Part shown: one piece after another, positions 34,330-42,809 of the stretch
How the letters are laid out: every line of letters begins with the position of its first letter
Numbering within the stretch: the stretch's first letter is position 1
NCBI RefSeq assembly: GCF_029892965.1
Contig: NZ_JARXWN010000003.1
Span: forward strand, 310,001-374,000
Length of the DNA stretch: 64,000 nucleotides
Reading direction: 5' to 3'
Source of the DNA: Dysgonomonas sp. PF1-14
GTDB lineage: Bacteria > Bacteroidota > Bacteroidia > Bacteroidales > Dysgonomonadaceae
The notes under the pieces: model-generated
What the model saw: the letters and a program-made list of their open reading frames with translations, nothing else
Databases searched by the model: none
Told to the model about the DNA's origin: nothing
Position numbers and translations under genes: made by a program

Positions 34330-35754
34330 ATGGAAACAGCCAGTAATGTCATTCTTATTTTCCAGATACTTTATGTCGTAACGGCATTAGGTACGATGGT
34401 CGTTGTGATCTCGGAAAACAGGAATCCCTTGAAAACAATTTCATGGGTACTGATATTGCTTTTACTGCCTCTGGTCGGTCTCATTATATATTACTTCTTC
34501 GGGGAAGACAGCCGTAAACAACGGCTTATATCCCACAAAATGTACAAAAAACTCAACCGCCGCTCCATCGGGAGGAAGGAGTTGCTGGAAACACTTAACC
34601 CCCCCACAGAACATAAAGGATTAGTAAACCTGCTGAACAGGCTGAAAGCATCCCCCTTGTACGGAGGGAGTGACGTTACATTCTATTCTGACGGCATAGC
34701 AAAATTTGATGCCCTGTTTGAAGAACTGGAAAAAGCCGAAAAGCATATTCATATTCAATACTACATTTTTCTGGACGATGATATCGGCTGTAAGACTCGC
34801 GATATACTCGTTCGTAAGGCGGCACAGGGAGTAGAAGTCCGCCTTATCTACGATGATGTAGGTTCATGGAAAGCCAAGCGCAACTTTTTTAAGGATATGC
34901 AGGATAGGGGGGTACAGGTACAACCCTTCCTGAAAGTAGCTTTTAAGTTCCTTACCAGCCGCGTGAATTACCGAAACCACAGGAAGATAGTAGTTATAGA
35001 CGGAAAAGTTGGCTTTGTAGGCGGGATGAATGTTGCCGACAGATACATACAGGGAGTGAAATCGGGAATATGGCGCGACAGTCATATCAAAGTAGAAGGA
35101 AAGGCCGTTGCAGGCTTGCAGACATCATTCCTTATAGATTGGTATTCTTCGCGTAAAGAATTTCTGGCTTCGGATTCCTATTATCCTATTCTGGAAAATA
35201 GAGGAAATAACCTGATGCAGTTGGTTACAAGCGGTCCAGTTGGGCAGTTTAAGGATATACATCTCGGTATTTTGCAGGCAATAGCCAATGCTAAAGAATG
35301 TATCTATATACAAACACCTTACTTTGTACCGACCGATTCATTGCTTTTAAATATTCAGATGGCTGCTATGCGTGGTGTAGATGTACGTTTGATGTTGCCC
35401 CGCCATTCTGATACCACTTTTGTGCAAATAGCATCTATGTCGTATCTGGCAGATGTGCTGAATGCGAAAGTGAATGTATTCTTTTTCGAGGCAGGTTTTT
35501 TGCACTCTAAACTGATGGTAATAGACAATTCGCTGACTATCACCGGATCGGCAAATATGGATGTGCGCAGTTTTGAGCACAATTTCGAGATAGATGCGTT
35601 TATCTATAACGAAGAGACATGCCGTCAGGCTAAAGAAATATTTTTCAAAGATATGGAACAGTCTACTCTCCTGTCTGCCGAAGAATGGGATAAGAGATCA
35701 CGATTTGAGAAATTTAAAGAATCGGTGATGAGATTGTTCTCTCCGTTATTGTAA
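34330..35754 (+). CDS. cls: Cardiolipin synthase, two-HKD phospholipase D family
   Basis: About 474 residues, inner membrane. Two N-terminal membrane helices (VILIFQILYVVTALGTMVVVI and ISWVLILLLLPLVGLIIYYFFG) precede two PLD catalytic motifs: HRKIVVIDGKVGFVGGMN (near 218) and HSKLMVIDNSLTITGSANMD (near 397), both with intact His-x-Lys-x4-Asp. It makes cardiolipin from two phosphatidylglycerol molecules. A longer in-frame TTG start (34306) is rejected because the promoter overlaps it. The MITE-like element immediately upstream may have altered its control region. Confidence 0.95.
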   Translation: METASNVILIFQILYVVTALGTMVVVISENRNPLKTISWVLILLLLPLVGLIIYYFFGEDSRKQRLISHKMYKKLNRRSIGRKELLETLNPPTEHKGLVNLLNRLKASPLYGGSDVTFYSDGIAKFDALFEELEKAEKHIHIQYYIFLDDDIGCKTRDILVRKAAQGVEVRLIYDDVGSWKAKRNFFKDMQDRGVQVQPFLKVAFKFLTSRVNYRNHRKIVVIDGKVGFVGGMNVADRYIQGVKSGIWRDSHIKVEGKAVAGLQTSFLIDWYSSRKEFLASDSYYPILENRGNNLMQLVTSGPVGQFKDIHLGILQAIANAKECIYIQTPYFVPTDSLLLNIQMAAMRGVDVRLMLPRHSDTTFVQIASMSYLADVLNAKVNVFFFEAGFLHSKLMVIDNSLTITGSANMDVRSFEHNFEIDAFIYNEETCRQAKEIFFKDMEQSTLLSAEEWDKRSRFEKFKESVMRLFSPLL

Positions 35755-35769
35755 TATAAATAATTAGAA

Positions 35770-36963
35770 ATGAATAAGAGAAGCTTTCTAATCTGTTTAA
35801 TAGTTATTTTGCCCTTCTTTGTCAATGCCCAGACAATAAATGTATTACTTCCTGAAGAAGCAAATAAAGAATATGCCTTTGTTTTAAGTAAAGGTATCAG
35901 GCAAGATACGATACAGAAGGGGACATTGTCTTTTTCCGGAAGTGTAACGATACATATACCCGATAAGGATAAAGGATATACAGGCATGGGCTCGCTACAA
36001 ATAAAAGATAATGCTCCGTTCAATTTTATCATATCCGGAGCTGGCTTTGATGTAGAGCAAGGTGCAGATTCTAAATGTGTATTTAAAAATTCACCGGAGA
36101 ATGCGTATCTCTATTCTGTGTTGCAGGATAGGGTAACACCATCAGCAAATAGTGCCCGGTATGCGCCCGTCTTCATAGATATGGTACGTTATATGCAGCA
36201 ACTGGACAGAGCTGTGCAAACCGGAAACCTCAAAGAAAAATCAGTTGCCCGTATGTATGCCCTGCAAAAACTCGATATAGACAAATTATATACCAGTGGT
36301 ATCTGGTACAACGTTATAGATGGGCTGGTGCGATTGAATACCGATCAGCAGACTTTGGGGCAAAATATGACTAAAATACTGGAACGGATAAAATCGCAGG
36401 AAGTATATGAACATCTGGTCGATAACCTGATAACAATTACCCAGCAATTTGGACTCGACGATGCATTTGACATCATAATACCTTATGTGCAGCAATCCGG
36501 TAGAATAGAAACTCCGCGCGAAAATATATTTATGGCATTTGCTATGGCTAAGGTAAGACGCGGTATGACTGCACCCAGAATAGAAGGATTGAATCCAACG
36601 ATAGACGCTTCCAATGCGGAGAAAACGCTGTTGGTCTTTTATCAGCCCGACTGTGAAAACTGCCATATTCAATTAGAACAATTAATAAAAATTTATCCTA
36701 AATTAAACCAAATGGGGGTTCGGGTAGTCTCATTATCATCAGACCATCAGAAAGAGTCTTTCGAAAAAGATAGAAAACGCTTCCCATGGGCTGAAAATGA
36801 TAAGCTTTGCGATTTTCAAGGCTTTGGCGGAAAGAATTTTATAAACTATGGAATAATGGGTACACCCACGTTTTTTTTGATAGATAAAAATGGAATAATT
36901 ATCAGGCGTTATGCGTTAATAGCTGATATTGACTTTTTTGGTGAAAAAACAAACGAAAAATAA
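35770..36963 (+). CDS. Secreted thioredoxin-fold protein (TlpA-like with N-terminal DUF5106-like region)
   Basis: A 397-residue exported protein with a signal peptide (MNKRSFLICLIVILPFFVNAQ). Residues 25-280 are a Bacteroidetes-type helical and beta region like that found before TlpA domains. Residues 285-390 form a thioredoxin-like domain: TLLVFYQPDCENCHIQLEQL contains the redox CENC site, and GTPTFFLIDKNGIII the cis-Pro. It probably acts as a periplasmic thiol-disulfide protein; whether it reduces or oxidises is not determinable. It follows cls by 15 bp, so the two may be cotranscribed. Confidence 0.85.
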   Translation: MNKRSFLICLIVILPFFVNAQTINVLLPEEANKEYAFVLSKGIRQDTIQKGTLSFSGSVTIHIPDKDKGYTGMGSLQIKDNAPFNFIISGAGFDVEQGADSKCVFKNSPENAYLYSVLQDRVTPSANSARYAPVFIDMVRYMQQLDRAVQTGNLKEKSVARMYALQKLDIDKLYTSGIWYNVIDGLVRLNTDQQTLGQNMTKILERIKSQEVYEHLVDNLITITQQFGLDDAFDIIIPYVQQSGRIETPRENIFMAFAMAKVRRGMTAPRIEGLNPTIDASNAEKTLLVFYQPDCENCHIQLEQLIKIYPKLNQMGVRVVSLSSDHQKESFEKDRKRFPWAENDKLCDFQGFGGKNFINYGIMGTPTFFLIDKNGIIIRRYALIADIDFFGEKTNEK

Positions 36964-36993
36964 GGATAAAACACCAAAATAAAGGCATTTTTA

Positions 36994-37023
36994 TTTGTAT
37001 TCGTTAAAAAAACTATATCTTTG
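36994..37023 (+). promoter_or_regulatory. Promoter for gmd (-33 TTTG, -7 TATCTTTG)
   Basis: TTTG at 36994-36997 and TATCTTTG at 37016-37023 with 18 nt between, close to the full Bacteroidetes promoter consensus. The transcript would have a leader of about 95 nt before the gmd ATG at 37122. Confidence 0.7.
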
Positions 37024-37121
37024 TGCCTTGTATTGATCTGTTTGGGAAACCAGACATTATGAAGTAAATAAGAATAATTTAAAAATAGAAGTCTTAATAA
37101 GGTTATTTATTAAGTTAATTT

Positions 37122-38276
37122 ATGAGCAAGAAAGTTGCACTGATCACAGGCGTTACAGGACAAGACGGAGCTTATCTGTCTGAATATTTGATAAAAAAAG
37201 GTTATACAGTTCATGGTGTTAAGAGGAGATCGTCGATGTTTAATACCGACCGTATTGACCATTTATATCAAGATCCGCATGATGAGAATCGGAATATGAT
37301 ACTTCATTATGGCGATATGACAGATAGTATGAATCTGACCCGTATAATAGGGGATGTGAGACCGGATGAGATATATAATCTTGCCGCGATGAGCCATGTG
37401 AAAGTTAGTTTCGATACACCGGAATATACTGCTAATGCCGATGGTATTGGTACACTGCGTGTATTAGAGGCTGTTCGTTTGCTTGATCTGACAGATAAAA
37501 CAAGGATATATCAGGCTTCTACGTCCGAACTATACGGTTTGGTACAAGAGATCCCTCAAAGAGAAACAACCCCGTTTTATCCCAGAAGTCCGTATGCAGT
37601 AGCGAAACTGTATGCCTATTGGATTACTGTAAACTACAGGGAAGCTTACGGAATGCATGCCAGTAACGGAATCTTGTTTAATCACGAATCTCCATTGCGA
37701 GGAGAGACTTTTGTGACAAGAAAAGTGACACGTGCTGTTGCCCGTATTGTTCTGGGCTTGCAGAAAAAAGTATTTATGGGCAACCTTTCCAGCAAAAGAG
37801 ACTGGGGGCATGCCAAAGATTATATAAAAGCAATGTATCTTATTTTACAACAAGATACGGCAGACGATTACGTTATATCTACAGGTGTAACAACAACTAT
37901 CCGGGATTTCATAAAAATGTCATTTTCCGAAGTTGGTGTAGAAGTAGAGTTTCGTGGCGAGAATGAAAAAGAAGAAGGATTCATCGTGAATGTAAATGAC
38001 GAAATCTTTGCCAAGACAGTAGGTGAAGAGCATCTTGCTGCATTCAAAAAGAGAATCGGTGAAGCTGTAGTAGGTGTTGATCCCGCGTATTTCCGCCCTA
38101 CAGAGGTCGATATACTGATAGGAGATAATACAAAAGCCCGTACCAAACTGGGATGGGAGCCGGAGTATGATCTGAAAGCTCTTTGTCAGGATATGGTAAT
38201 TCATGATCTGGAGTTGATGAAAAAAGAAGAATACTTAAAAAATGCGGGCTACAGGATCTTAAATTATTTCGAATAA
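37122..38276 (+). CDS. gmd: GDP-mannose 4,6-dehydratase
   Basis: A 384-residue short-chain dehydrogenase that converts GDP-D-mannose to GDP-4-keto-6-deoxymannose. Rossmann motif [10 protein letters not shown] (residues 10-19), the [15 protein letters not shown] block, the SYK-type site STSELYG near 135 with YxxxK ([10 protein letters not shown] near 160), and [19 protein letters not shown] all match Gmd closely. It is followed 12 bp later by fcl; together they supply GDP-L-fucose, used for surface glycans and O-glycoproteins in Bacteroidales, and possibly for the polysaccharide at 1-14267. Confidence 0.97.
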   Translation: MSKKVALITGVTGQDGAYLSEYLIKKGYTVHGVKRRSSMFNTDRIDHLYQDPHDENRNMILHYGDMTDSMNLTRIIGDVRPDEIYNLAAMSHVKVSFDTPEYTANADGIGTLRVLEAVRLLDLTDKTRIYQASTSELYGLVQEIPQRETTPFYPRSPYAVAKLYAYWITVNYREAYGMHASNGILFNHESPLRGETFVTRKVTRAVARIVLGLQKKVFMGNLSSKRDWGHAKDYIKAMYLILQQDTADDYVISTGVTTTIRDFIKMSFSEVGVEVEFRGENEKEEGFIVNVNDEIFAKTVGEEHLAAFKKRIGEAVVGVDPAYFRPTEVDILIGDNTKARTKLGWEPEYDLKALCQDMVIHDLELMKKEEYLKNAGYRILNYFE

Positions 38277-38288
38277 GGAGATATTTTA

Positions 38289-39389
38289 ATGATAGATAAA
38301 GGTTCTAAAATATATATTGCCGGACACAGAGGTTTAGTCGGTTCAGCGATCCTTAGAAATTTAAAAGAAAAAGGATATACGAATTTTGTGCTAAGAACAC
38401 ATTCACAACTAGACCTAACCAATCAGGCGGCAGTAGCAGAGTTCTTTGAAAAGGAAAAACCGGAATACGTTTTTTTAGCTGCGGCTAAAGTCGGCGGTAT
38501 TGTAGCCAATAACACATATCGTGGGCAGTTTATATACGAAAACATGATGATACAGAATAATGTAATTCATCAGTCGTATTTGAATAATGTTAAAAAATTA
38601 GTATTTTTGGGGAGTTCTTGTATATATCCGAAAGAAGCCCCTCAGCCAATGCGTGAGGATGCATTATTGACCGGACCATTAGAATATACAAACGAACCGT
38701 ATGCCATTGCTAAAATAGCAGGGCTGAAGATGTGCGAAAGTTATAATATTCAATACAATACAAACTTTATAGCAGTAATGCCTACAAACTTGTATGGACC
38801 GAATGATAACTTTAATCTTGAAACATCACATGTTCTGCCGGCTATGATCAGAAAGATACATTTAGGAAAGTGTCTTGAAGAAAATGCTTGGGATATTATA
38901 CGGAAAGATTTGGATACACGTTCTATAGAAGGAGTATCCGGTAAATCTATAGAACAGGAAATTCTGGATATCATGAGTAAATATGGTGTCAGTAGGAATG
39001 GAGACAAAGTTCGGGTAGAGATATGGGGGTCGGGTAGACCAATGAGAGAGTTTCTCTGGAGTGAAGAAATGGGAGATGCTACTGTTTTTATCATGGAGTC
39101 TGTAAACTTTTTAGACTTAACTAATGTTATAAAAAGACAAGAAATACGAAATACACATATAAACATTGGTACTGGAACAGAGATTTCTATAAAAGATGTA
39201 GCAAATTTAATAAAGAAGACTGTCGGTTTTTCGGGAGATTTGTGGTTCAATGCAGATAAGCCGGATGGAACAATGAGGAAATTATCAGATGTTTCGAAAC
39301 TCCAATCACTTGGCTGGAAACACAAAGTAAATATCGAAGATGGTCTACAACGCATGTATAAGTGGTATAGTGAATACTTGCCACTATAA
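38289..39389 (+). CDS. fcl: GDP-L-fucose synthase
   Basis: A 366-residue enzyme completing GDP-L-fucose synthesis (epimerisation and NADPH reduction). Signatures are YIAGHRGLVGSAI (near 9-21), AAAKVGGIVANNTYRGQFIYENMMIQNNVI, FLGSSCIYPKEAPQPMRE and the catalytic YxxxK in YAIAKIAGLKM. It is longer than E. coli Fcl owing to an insertion near 205-240 (DLDTRSIEGVSGKSIEQEILDIMSKYGVSRNGD), a form seen in Bacteroidetes. It is cotranscribed with gmd. Confidence 0.96.
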   Translation: MIDKGSKIYIAGHRGLVGSAILRNLKEKGYTNFVLRTHSQLDLTNQAAVAEFFEKEKPEYVFLAAAKVGGIVANNTYRGQFIYENMMIQNNVIHQSYLNNVKKLVFLGSSCIYPKEAPQPMREDALLTGPLEYTNEPYAIAKIAGLKMCESYNIQYNTNFIAVMPTNLYGPNDNFNLETSHVLPAMIRKIHLGKCLEENAWDIIRKDLDTRSIEGVSGKSIEQEILDIMSKYGVSRNGDKVRVEIWGSGRPMREFLWSEEMGDATVFIMESVNFLDLTNVIKRQEIRNTHINIGTGTEISIKDVANLIKKTVGFSGDLWFNADKPDGTMRKLSDVSKLQSLGWKHKVNIEDGLQRMYKWYSEYLPL

Positions 39390-39437
39390 AAATATGAAAA
39401 ATAGAATAGTGTTTAATTATAATTTAAAAGATTGATT

Positions 39438-40601
39438 ATGAAAAAAGTAAGTTTACTTTTAGTTTTAGTTTTTGCGGCTATAACTATTTCTGCCCAAACT
39501 AGCGGAGTTAGTGCAGAAGCTGGTCGTAAGGCGACTTTTCAACGTAATGGTTTTTGGGATAACTGGTTCATAGGAGTTGGTGCCGGAGCTAATGTTTATT
39601 TCGATGACAACGGAGCTGACGCTGATTTTTGGAGCCGTCCGACTGTAGCACCTCAATTCCAAATCGGTAAATGGTTCAATCCATATCTGGGAGGTCGTGT
39701 TAAAGTAACAGGTGGTGCTCTACATAGCTTTAATACTGGTGCAACAAAAATGCTACACCAAAAATATGTAGGAGCAGAAGTTGATTTCATGTGGAATCTT
39801 TCTGACTATCTGTTGAAGTATAATTCAAAACGTGTATATAGCTTTATTCCGTTTGTCGGAGTTGGTGCTATGTATGGTTGGGATTACAAAATTGATGGAA
39901 AAGTTCTTCCTAAGAACAACCAAAAAACAGCTTCTATCAACGTGGGTATTATCAATAACTTCAGATTCTCTGAAAGAGTATCTTTGGCTATTGAGATCTC
40001 AGGTGCTATGATCAAAGAAGACTTCGACAAAAAAATTGGTGGAGACTGGTCTTATGACGGTGTAGCTAACGCTTCTGCCAGCTTAATATTCAACATTGGT
40101 AAGAAAACTAACTTCAGTGAAGCAGTTCTTTACGATCAAGCTCTTATCGACAAATTGAATGCAGACCTTGCTGAACTTCAAAGACAAAATGCTATCCTGG
40201 CAAAACGTCCAGAAAGATGTGACAACTGTCCAGAGCAAGAAACTAAGATTATTGAGAAAATTGTTAAAGAAGGTGGATCATTCGTTTCTAACGTAGTATT
40301 CTTCCGTCTTGGTAGCGCTAATATCGACAAAAACCAAGAAGTTAGCATCTATAACACAGCTAAATATCTGCAAGATAATCCTAACGCTAAAGTTAAGGTT
40401 ATAGGTTACGCTGATAAGAAAACCGGTACAGCTTCTATTAATGACAAGCTTTCTGAAAAACGTGCTAAGAATGTTGCTAATGCGTTGATCAACAAATACA
40501 ACATCAGCAGCAACCGCGTAGCAGTAGAATGGAAAGGCGATACAGTACAACCATATGCTGAAAATGCTTGGAACCGTGTTGCAATTTTCTATACTGAGTA
40601 A
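39438..40601 (+). CDS. OmpA-family outer-membrane protein
   Basis: About 387 residues. Signal peptide MKKVSLLLVLVFAAITISAQ; N-terminal beta-barrel of about 200 residues (GAGANVYFDDNGADADFW, alternating aromatic strands); linker with coiled stretch and CDNCPEQE; C-terminal peptidoglycan-binding OmpA domain (VVFFRLGSANIDKNQEVSIYNTAKYL to LSEKRAKNVANALINKYNI). It anchors the outer membrane to the wall. Codon use is markedly richer in preferred codons than in the flanking genes, suggesting high expression. The upstream TTG at 39432 is not needed. A terminator follows. Confidence 0.93.
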   Translation: MKKVSLLLVLVFAAITISAQTSGVSAEAGRKATFQRNGFWDNWFIGVGAGANVYFDDNGADADFWSRPTVAPQFQIGKWFNPYLGGRVKVTGGALHSFNTGATKMLHQKYVGAEVDFMWNLSDYLLKYNSKRVYSFIPFVGVGAMYGWDYKIDGKVLPKNNQKTASINVGIINNFRFSERVSLAIEISGAMIKEDFDKKIGGDWSYDGVANASASLIFNIGKKTNFSEAVLYDQALIDKLNADLAELQRQNAILAKRPERCDNCPEQETKIIEKIVKEGGSFVSNVVFFRLGSANIDKNQEVSIYNTAKYLQDNPNAKVKVIGYADKKTGTASINDKLSEKRAKNVANALINKYNISSNRVAVEWKGDTVQPYAENAWNRVAIFYTE

Positions 40602-40626
40602 TATCAGAAACTGAAATACAGAAAAA

Positions 40627-40651
40627 GAGTGGAGTGATCCACTCTTTTTTT
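40627..40651 (+). terminator. Intrinsic terminator of the OmpA-family gene
   Basis: Stem GAGTGGA/TCCACTC (40627-40633 and 40638-40644) with a GTGA tetraloop, followed by seven T, 25 bp after the stop codon. Confidence 0.9.
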
Positions 40652-40684
40652 ATTGTATTATATCACCCTAACTCTGATGAGAAT

Positions 40685-40727
40685 AAACTAAAGGGGATGA
40701 ATTCTTAGAATTCATCCCCTTTAGTTT
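40685..40727 (-). terminator. Perfect 20 bp stem-loop downstream of the DUF5606 gene
   Basis: Arms 40685-40704 and 40708-40727 are perfect complements around a TTA trinucleotide. On the minus strand it lies 19 bp after the DUF5606 gene stop; the arm end provides an A/T flank. It probably ends that gene, although the stem is unusually long and exact. Confidence 0.65.
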
Positions 40728-40745
40728 CTGCGGTATATTGTTTTT

Positions 40746-41186
40746 TTATTCTGCTGTTTCCGCCTTTCCTTCCTCTGCCGTTTCAGCTTCTTCTTTCTCT
40801 TCTTTTTCAAAGTCTATAGCAGCGTCGGTAAGTATATTGTACCAGTTTATCATCTTCTTTATATCAGTAGGATAAACGCGGTCTTTATCAAACTCAGGTA
40901 GTATCTCTTCAAAGTATTTCTTTAGTTCCTCAGGTTTGGCTCCTGTACTAACAGATGCCTTAGCTCCGTTTTCCTTCTGTTTCATTGAAGCGAGGATGTC
41001 TTTAAGAGGGACATCATCAGTTTCTGTGTATATAGATATATCGCCCAGTGATACGACTTTGTCGCGGGCATGAATAGGAATTTTCTTATTATCCACCAAC
41101 GATTCGACAATAACCATATTCTTACTGCTCGATATTAACTTGTAAAGTCCGGGTTTACCAGAAACAGATAAGATAGTTTTAAGCAT
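40746..41186 (-). CDS. DUF5606 family protein
   Basis: A 146-residue cytoplasmic protein typical of Bacteroidetes. The N-terminal half is a small beta domain (ILSVSGKPGLYKLISSSKNMVIVESL and RDKVVSLGDISIYTETDDVPLKDIL), the middle a helical segment (ELKKYFEEILPEFDKDRVYPTDIKKMINWYNIL). The C-terminus is a low-complexity tail of Glu, Ala and Thr. Function is unknown; the family is highly conserved in the phylum. It has its own promoter and a strong stem-loop downstream. Confidence 0.87.
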   Translation of the reverse strand: MLKTILSVSGKPGLYKLISSSKNMVIVESLVDNKKIPIHARDKVVSLGDISIYTETDDVPLKDILASMKQKENGAKASVSTGAKPEELKKYFEEILPEFDKDRVYPTDIKKMINWYNILTDAAIDFEKEEKEEAETAEEGKAETAE

Positions 41187-41227
41187 AATAAATTAGTTTT
41201 AATTAGTTTTCAATTTCAATCAAGCGA

Positions 41228-41235
41228 CAAAAATA
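41228..41235 (-). promoter_or_regulatory. Minus-strand -7 element TATTTTTG for the DUF5606 gene
   Basis: A TAnnTTTG match on the minus strand, giving a leader of about 35 nt before the ATG at 41186. Confidence 0.55.
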
Positions 41236-41325
41236 CGCCGAATACCTCAAATATGATAATTTAAGGCATACAAATTAGCTGTAAATTTCTTAATGATCTT
41301 AAATAAAGGGTATTGTCGCCCATCC

Positions 41326-42258
41326 TCAAAATATCTTCTTATACACATGGCAATAAGGTTTCGTTCCCTTATGCTCATAATACTGCTGATGATAATCTTC
41401 TGCCTTCCAGAATGTAGAAACAGGTTTGAGCATGGTAGCTACCTTATATCCTTTATCGGTGAGTACCTTAATGTGTTTTTCAGCTATAGCCTTCTCTGCA
41501 TCATCCGAGTAGAAAAGGCACGAAAGGTATTGTGGCCCGATATCCGGCCCCTGACCATTTGTTTGAGTAAAGTCATGTGTCTCAAAGAATAACTTCACAA
41601 GGTCTTCATACGAGGTCTTCGATGTATCATACTCCACTTCGGTAGTTTCCAGATGCCCGGTGTTCTTCTGACATACTTGTTCGTAACTGGGGTGATCGAC
41701 ATGTCCGCCCATAAATCCGACAGCTGTATGTTTAACGCCGTCTGCTTTTATAAAGTAGTACTCGGTTCCCCAGAAACAGCCTGAGGCGAAATAAGCTTTC
41801 TTAATCATTTTATTCTCTTCCGGTATAAATTTTAGTGATATAGAATTGACACAATGGCGTGTTTCCTTAGCAGTGAAACCCTCATTGAGAAACACATGTC
41901 CCAGATGGGCACCACAATGTGTACAGATTATTTCTGTACGCATGCCATCGGCATCAGGAATGCGTTTGACCGCTCCCTTTATTTCATCGTCAAAAGACGG
42001 CCATCCGCAGTGTGAGTCGAACTTGTCAGACGATCGGTATAGCGGAGTATTGCAACGTTTGCATACATAGGTGCCACTACGCTTATTATTGGTATATTCT
42101 CCTGTATAAGGCGCTTCTGTGCCTTTGTGTATGATCACACGCTCCTCTTCGGGGGTAAGTTTATTGTAATCCATATTTTCGGTTTTTGTTTTGTTTTGGC
42201 TCTGAATACATGATACACTCATTACCATAATGCAGAGTAGGTATATAAGCCGTTTCAT
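41326..42258 (-). CDS. msrBA: Fused MsrB-MsrA peptide methionine sulfoxide reductase, lipoprotein
   Basis: About 310 residues. A lipoprotein signal (MKRLIYLLCIMVMSVSCIQSQ) shows it is exported. MsrB comes first: YVCKRCNTPLYRSSDKFDSHCGWPSF and CTHCGAHLGHVF supply the four zinc Cys, with catalytic Cys in RHCVNSISLKF. MsrA follows, with the catalytic FASGCFWGTEYYF motif and GHVDHPSYEQVCQKNTGHLETTEV. It repairs both Met-S-O epimers in envelope proteins. The order MsrB then MsrA is the opposite of many MsrAB fusions. The frame is open upstream to 42294, but the signal peptide defines the start. Confidence 0.94.
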   Translation of the reverse strand: MKRLIYLLCIMVMSVSCIQSQNKTKTENMDYNKLTPEEERVIIHKGTEAPYTGEYTNNKRSGTYVCKRCNTPLYRSSDKFDSHCGWPSFDDEIKGAVKRIPDADGMRTEIICTHCGAHLGHVFLNEGFTAKETRHCVNSISLKFIPEENKMIKKAYFASGCFWGTEYYFIKADGVKHTAVGFMGGHVDHPSYEQVCQKNTGHLETTEVEYDTSKTSYEDLVKLFFETHDFTQTNGQGPDIGPQYLSCLFYSDDAEKAIAEKHIKVLTDKGYKVATMLKPVSTFWKAEDYHQQYYEHKGTKPYCHVYKKIF

Positions 42259-42259
42259 A

Positions 42260-42598
42260 TTATTTTCTCCTTCTGTAATAATGAATAAAAGCAAACGGTC
42301 GTCTTCTCTTCAGGTACGATAAGTCATCCATACAGCGATATGCTTCCCTTTCGTATGATATATTATAATATGCCTTCAGCCTGTCTCTATATTGTATCAG
42401 TCTGATAAGCCATTCGATGCCATAAGACAGATAAAAGAATATGACGAGCATTTCCAACATCTGCCGCGTATGAATCCGTTCATGGTTCTTCTCCGCTTCG
42501 CTGAGTCTGCCATAATCTTTTCTCACAATAACCATGCCCAACAGATTGATGGCTCCAAAATCCTTTGGCGGGAAATGTTTGCTATAAAATATCTTCAT
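42260..42598 (-). CDS. Small membrane protein with HExxH motif
   Basis: A 112-residue protein with a central hydrophobic stretch (MLEMLVIFFYLSYGIEWLIRLI). Just before it is NHERIHTRQ, which fits the zinc-metallopeptidase motif HExxH, and a downstream EREAYR could offer a third ligand (Glu). This resembles small Bacteroidetes proteins related to the M56-type membrane peptidase domain, but proteolytic activity is not shown. The C-terminus is strongly basic (YYRRRK). Its stop is 1 bp from the msrBA start, so the two genes are coupled. Confidence 0.7.
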   Translation of the reverse strand: MKIFYSKHFPPKDFGAINLLGMVIVRKDYGRLSEAEKNHERIHTRQMLEMLVIFFYLSYGIEWLIRLIQYRDRLKAYYNISYEREAYRCMDDLSYLKRRRPFAFIHYYRRRK

Positions 42599-42614
42599 AC
42601 CATTATTTGTCAGA

Positions 42615-42622
42615 CAAATGTA
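42615..42622 (-). promoter_or_regulatory. Minus-strand -7 element TACATTTG for the HExxH gene and msrBA
   Basis: A TAnnTTTG match on the minus strand about 16 bp before the ATG at 42598; it would serve both coupled genes. Confidence 0.55.
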
Positions 42623-42809
42623 TTTCCCTCAGGCATTGTTCACAAGTTTTTTGAAGCAAATTTTGTTAAAGATGATATTTTAAATAACTTTCCACTCCCT
42701 TATCAGGCAAAGGTAAAAGGAGCTGCTTCATCGTATAGGTAAACTCGCTCAAATACTTTATAGCCCGATCAATCAACAAACAGGTCTGAGACCTTTAAAC
42801 AACTGAATT

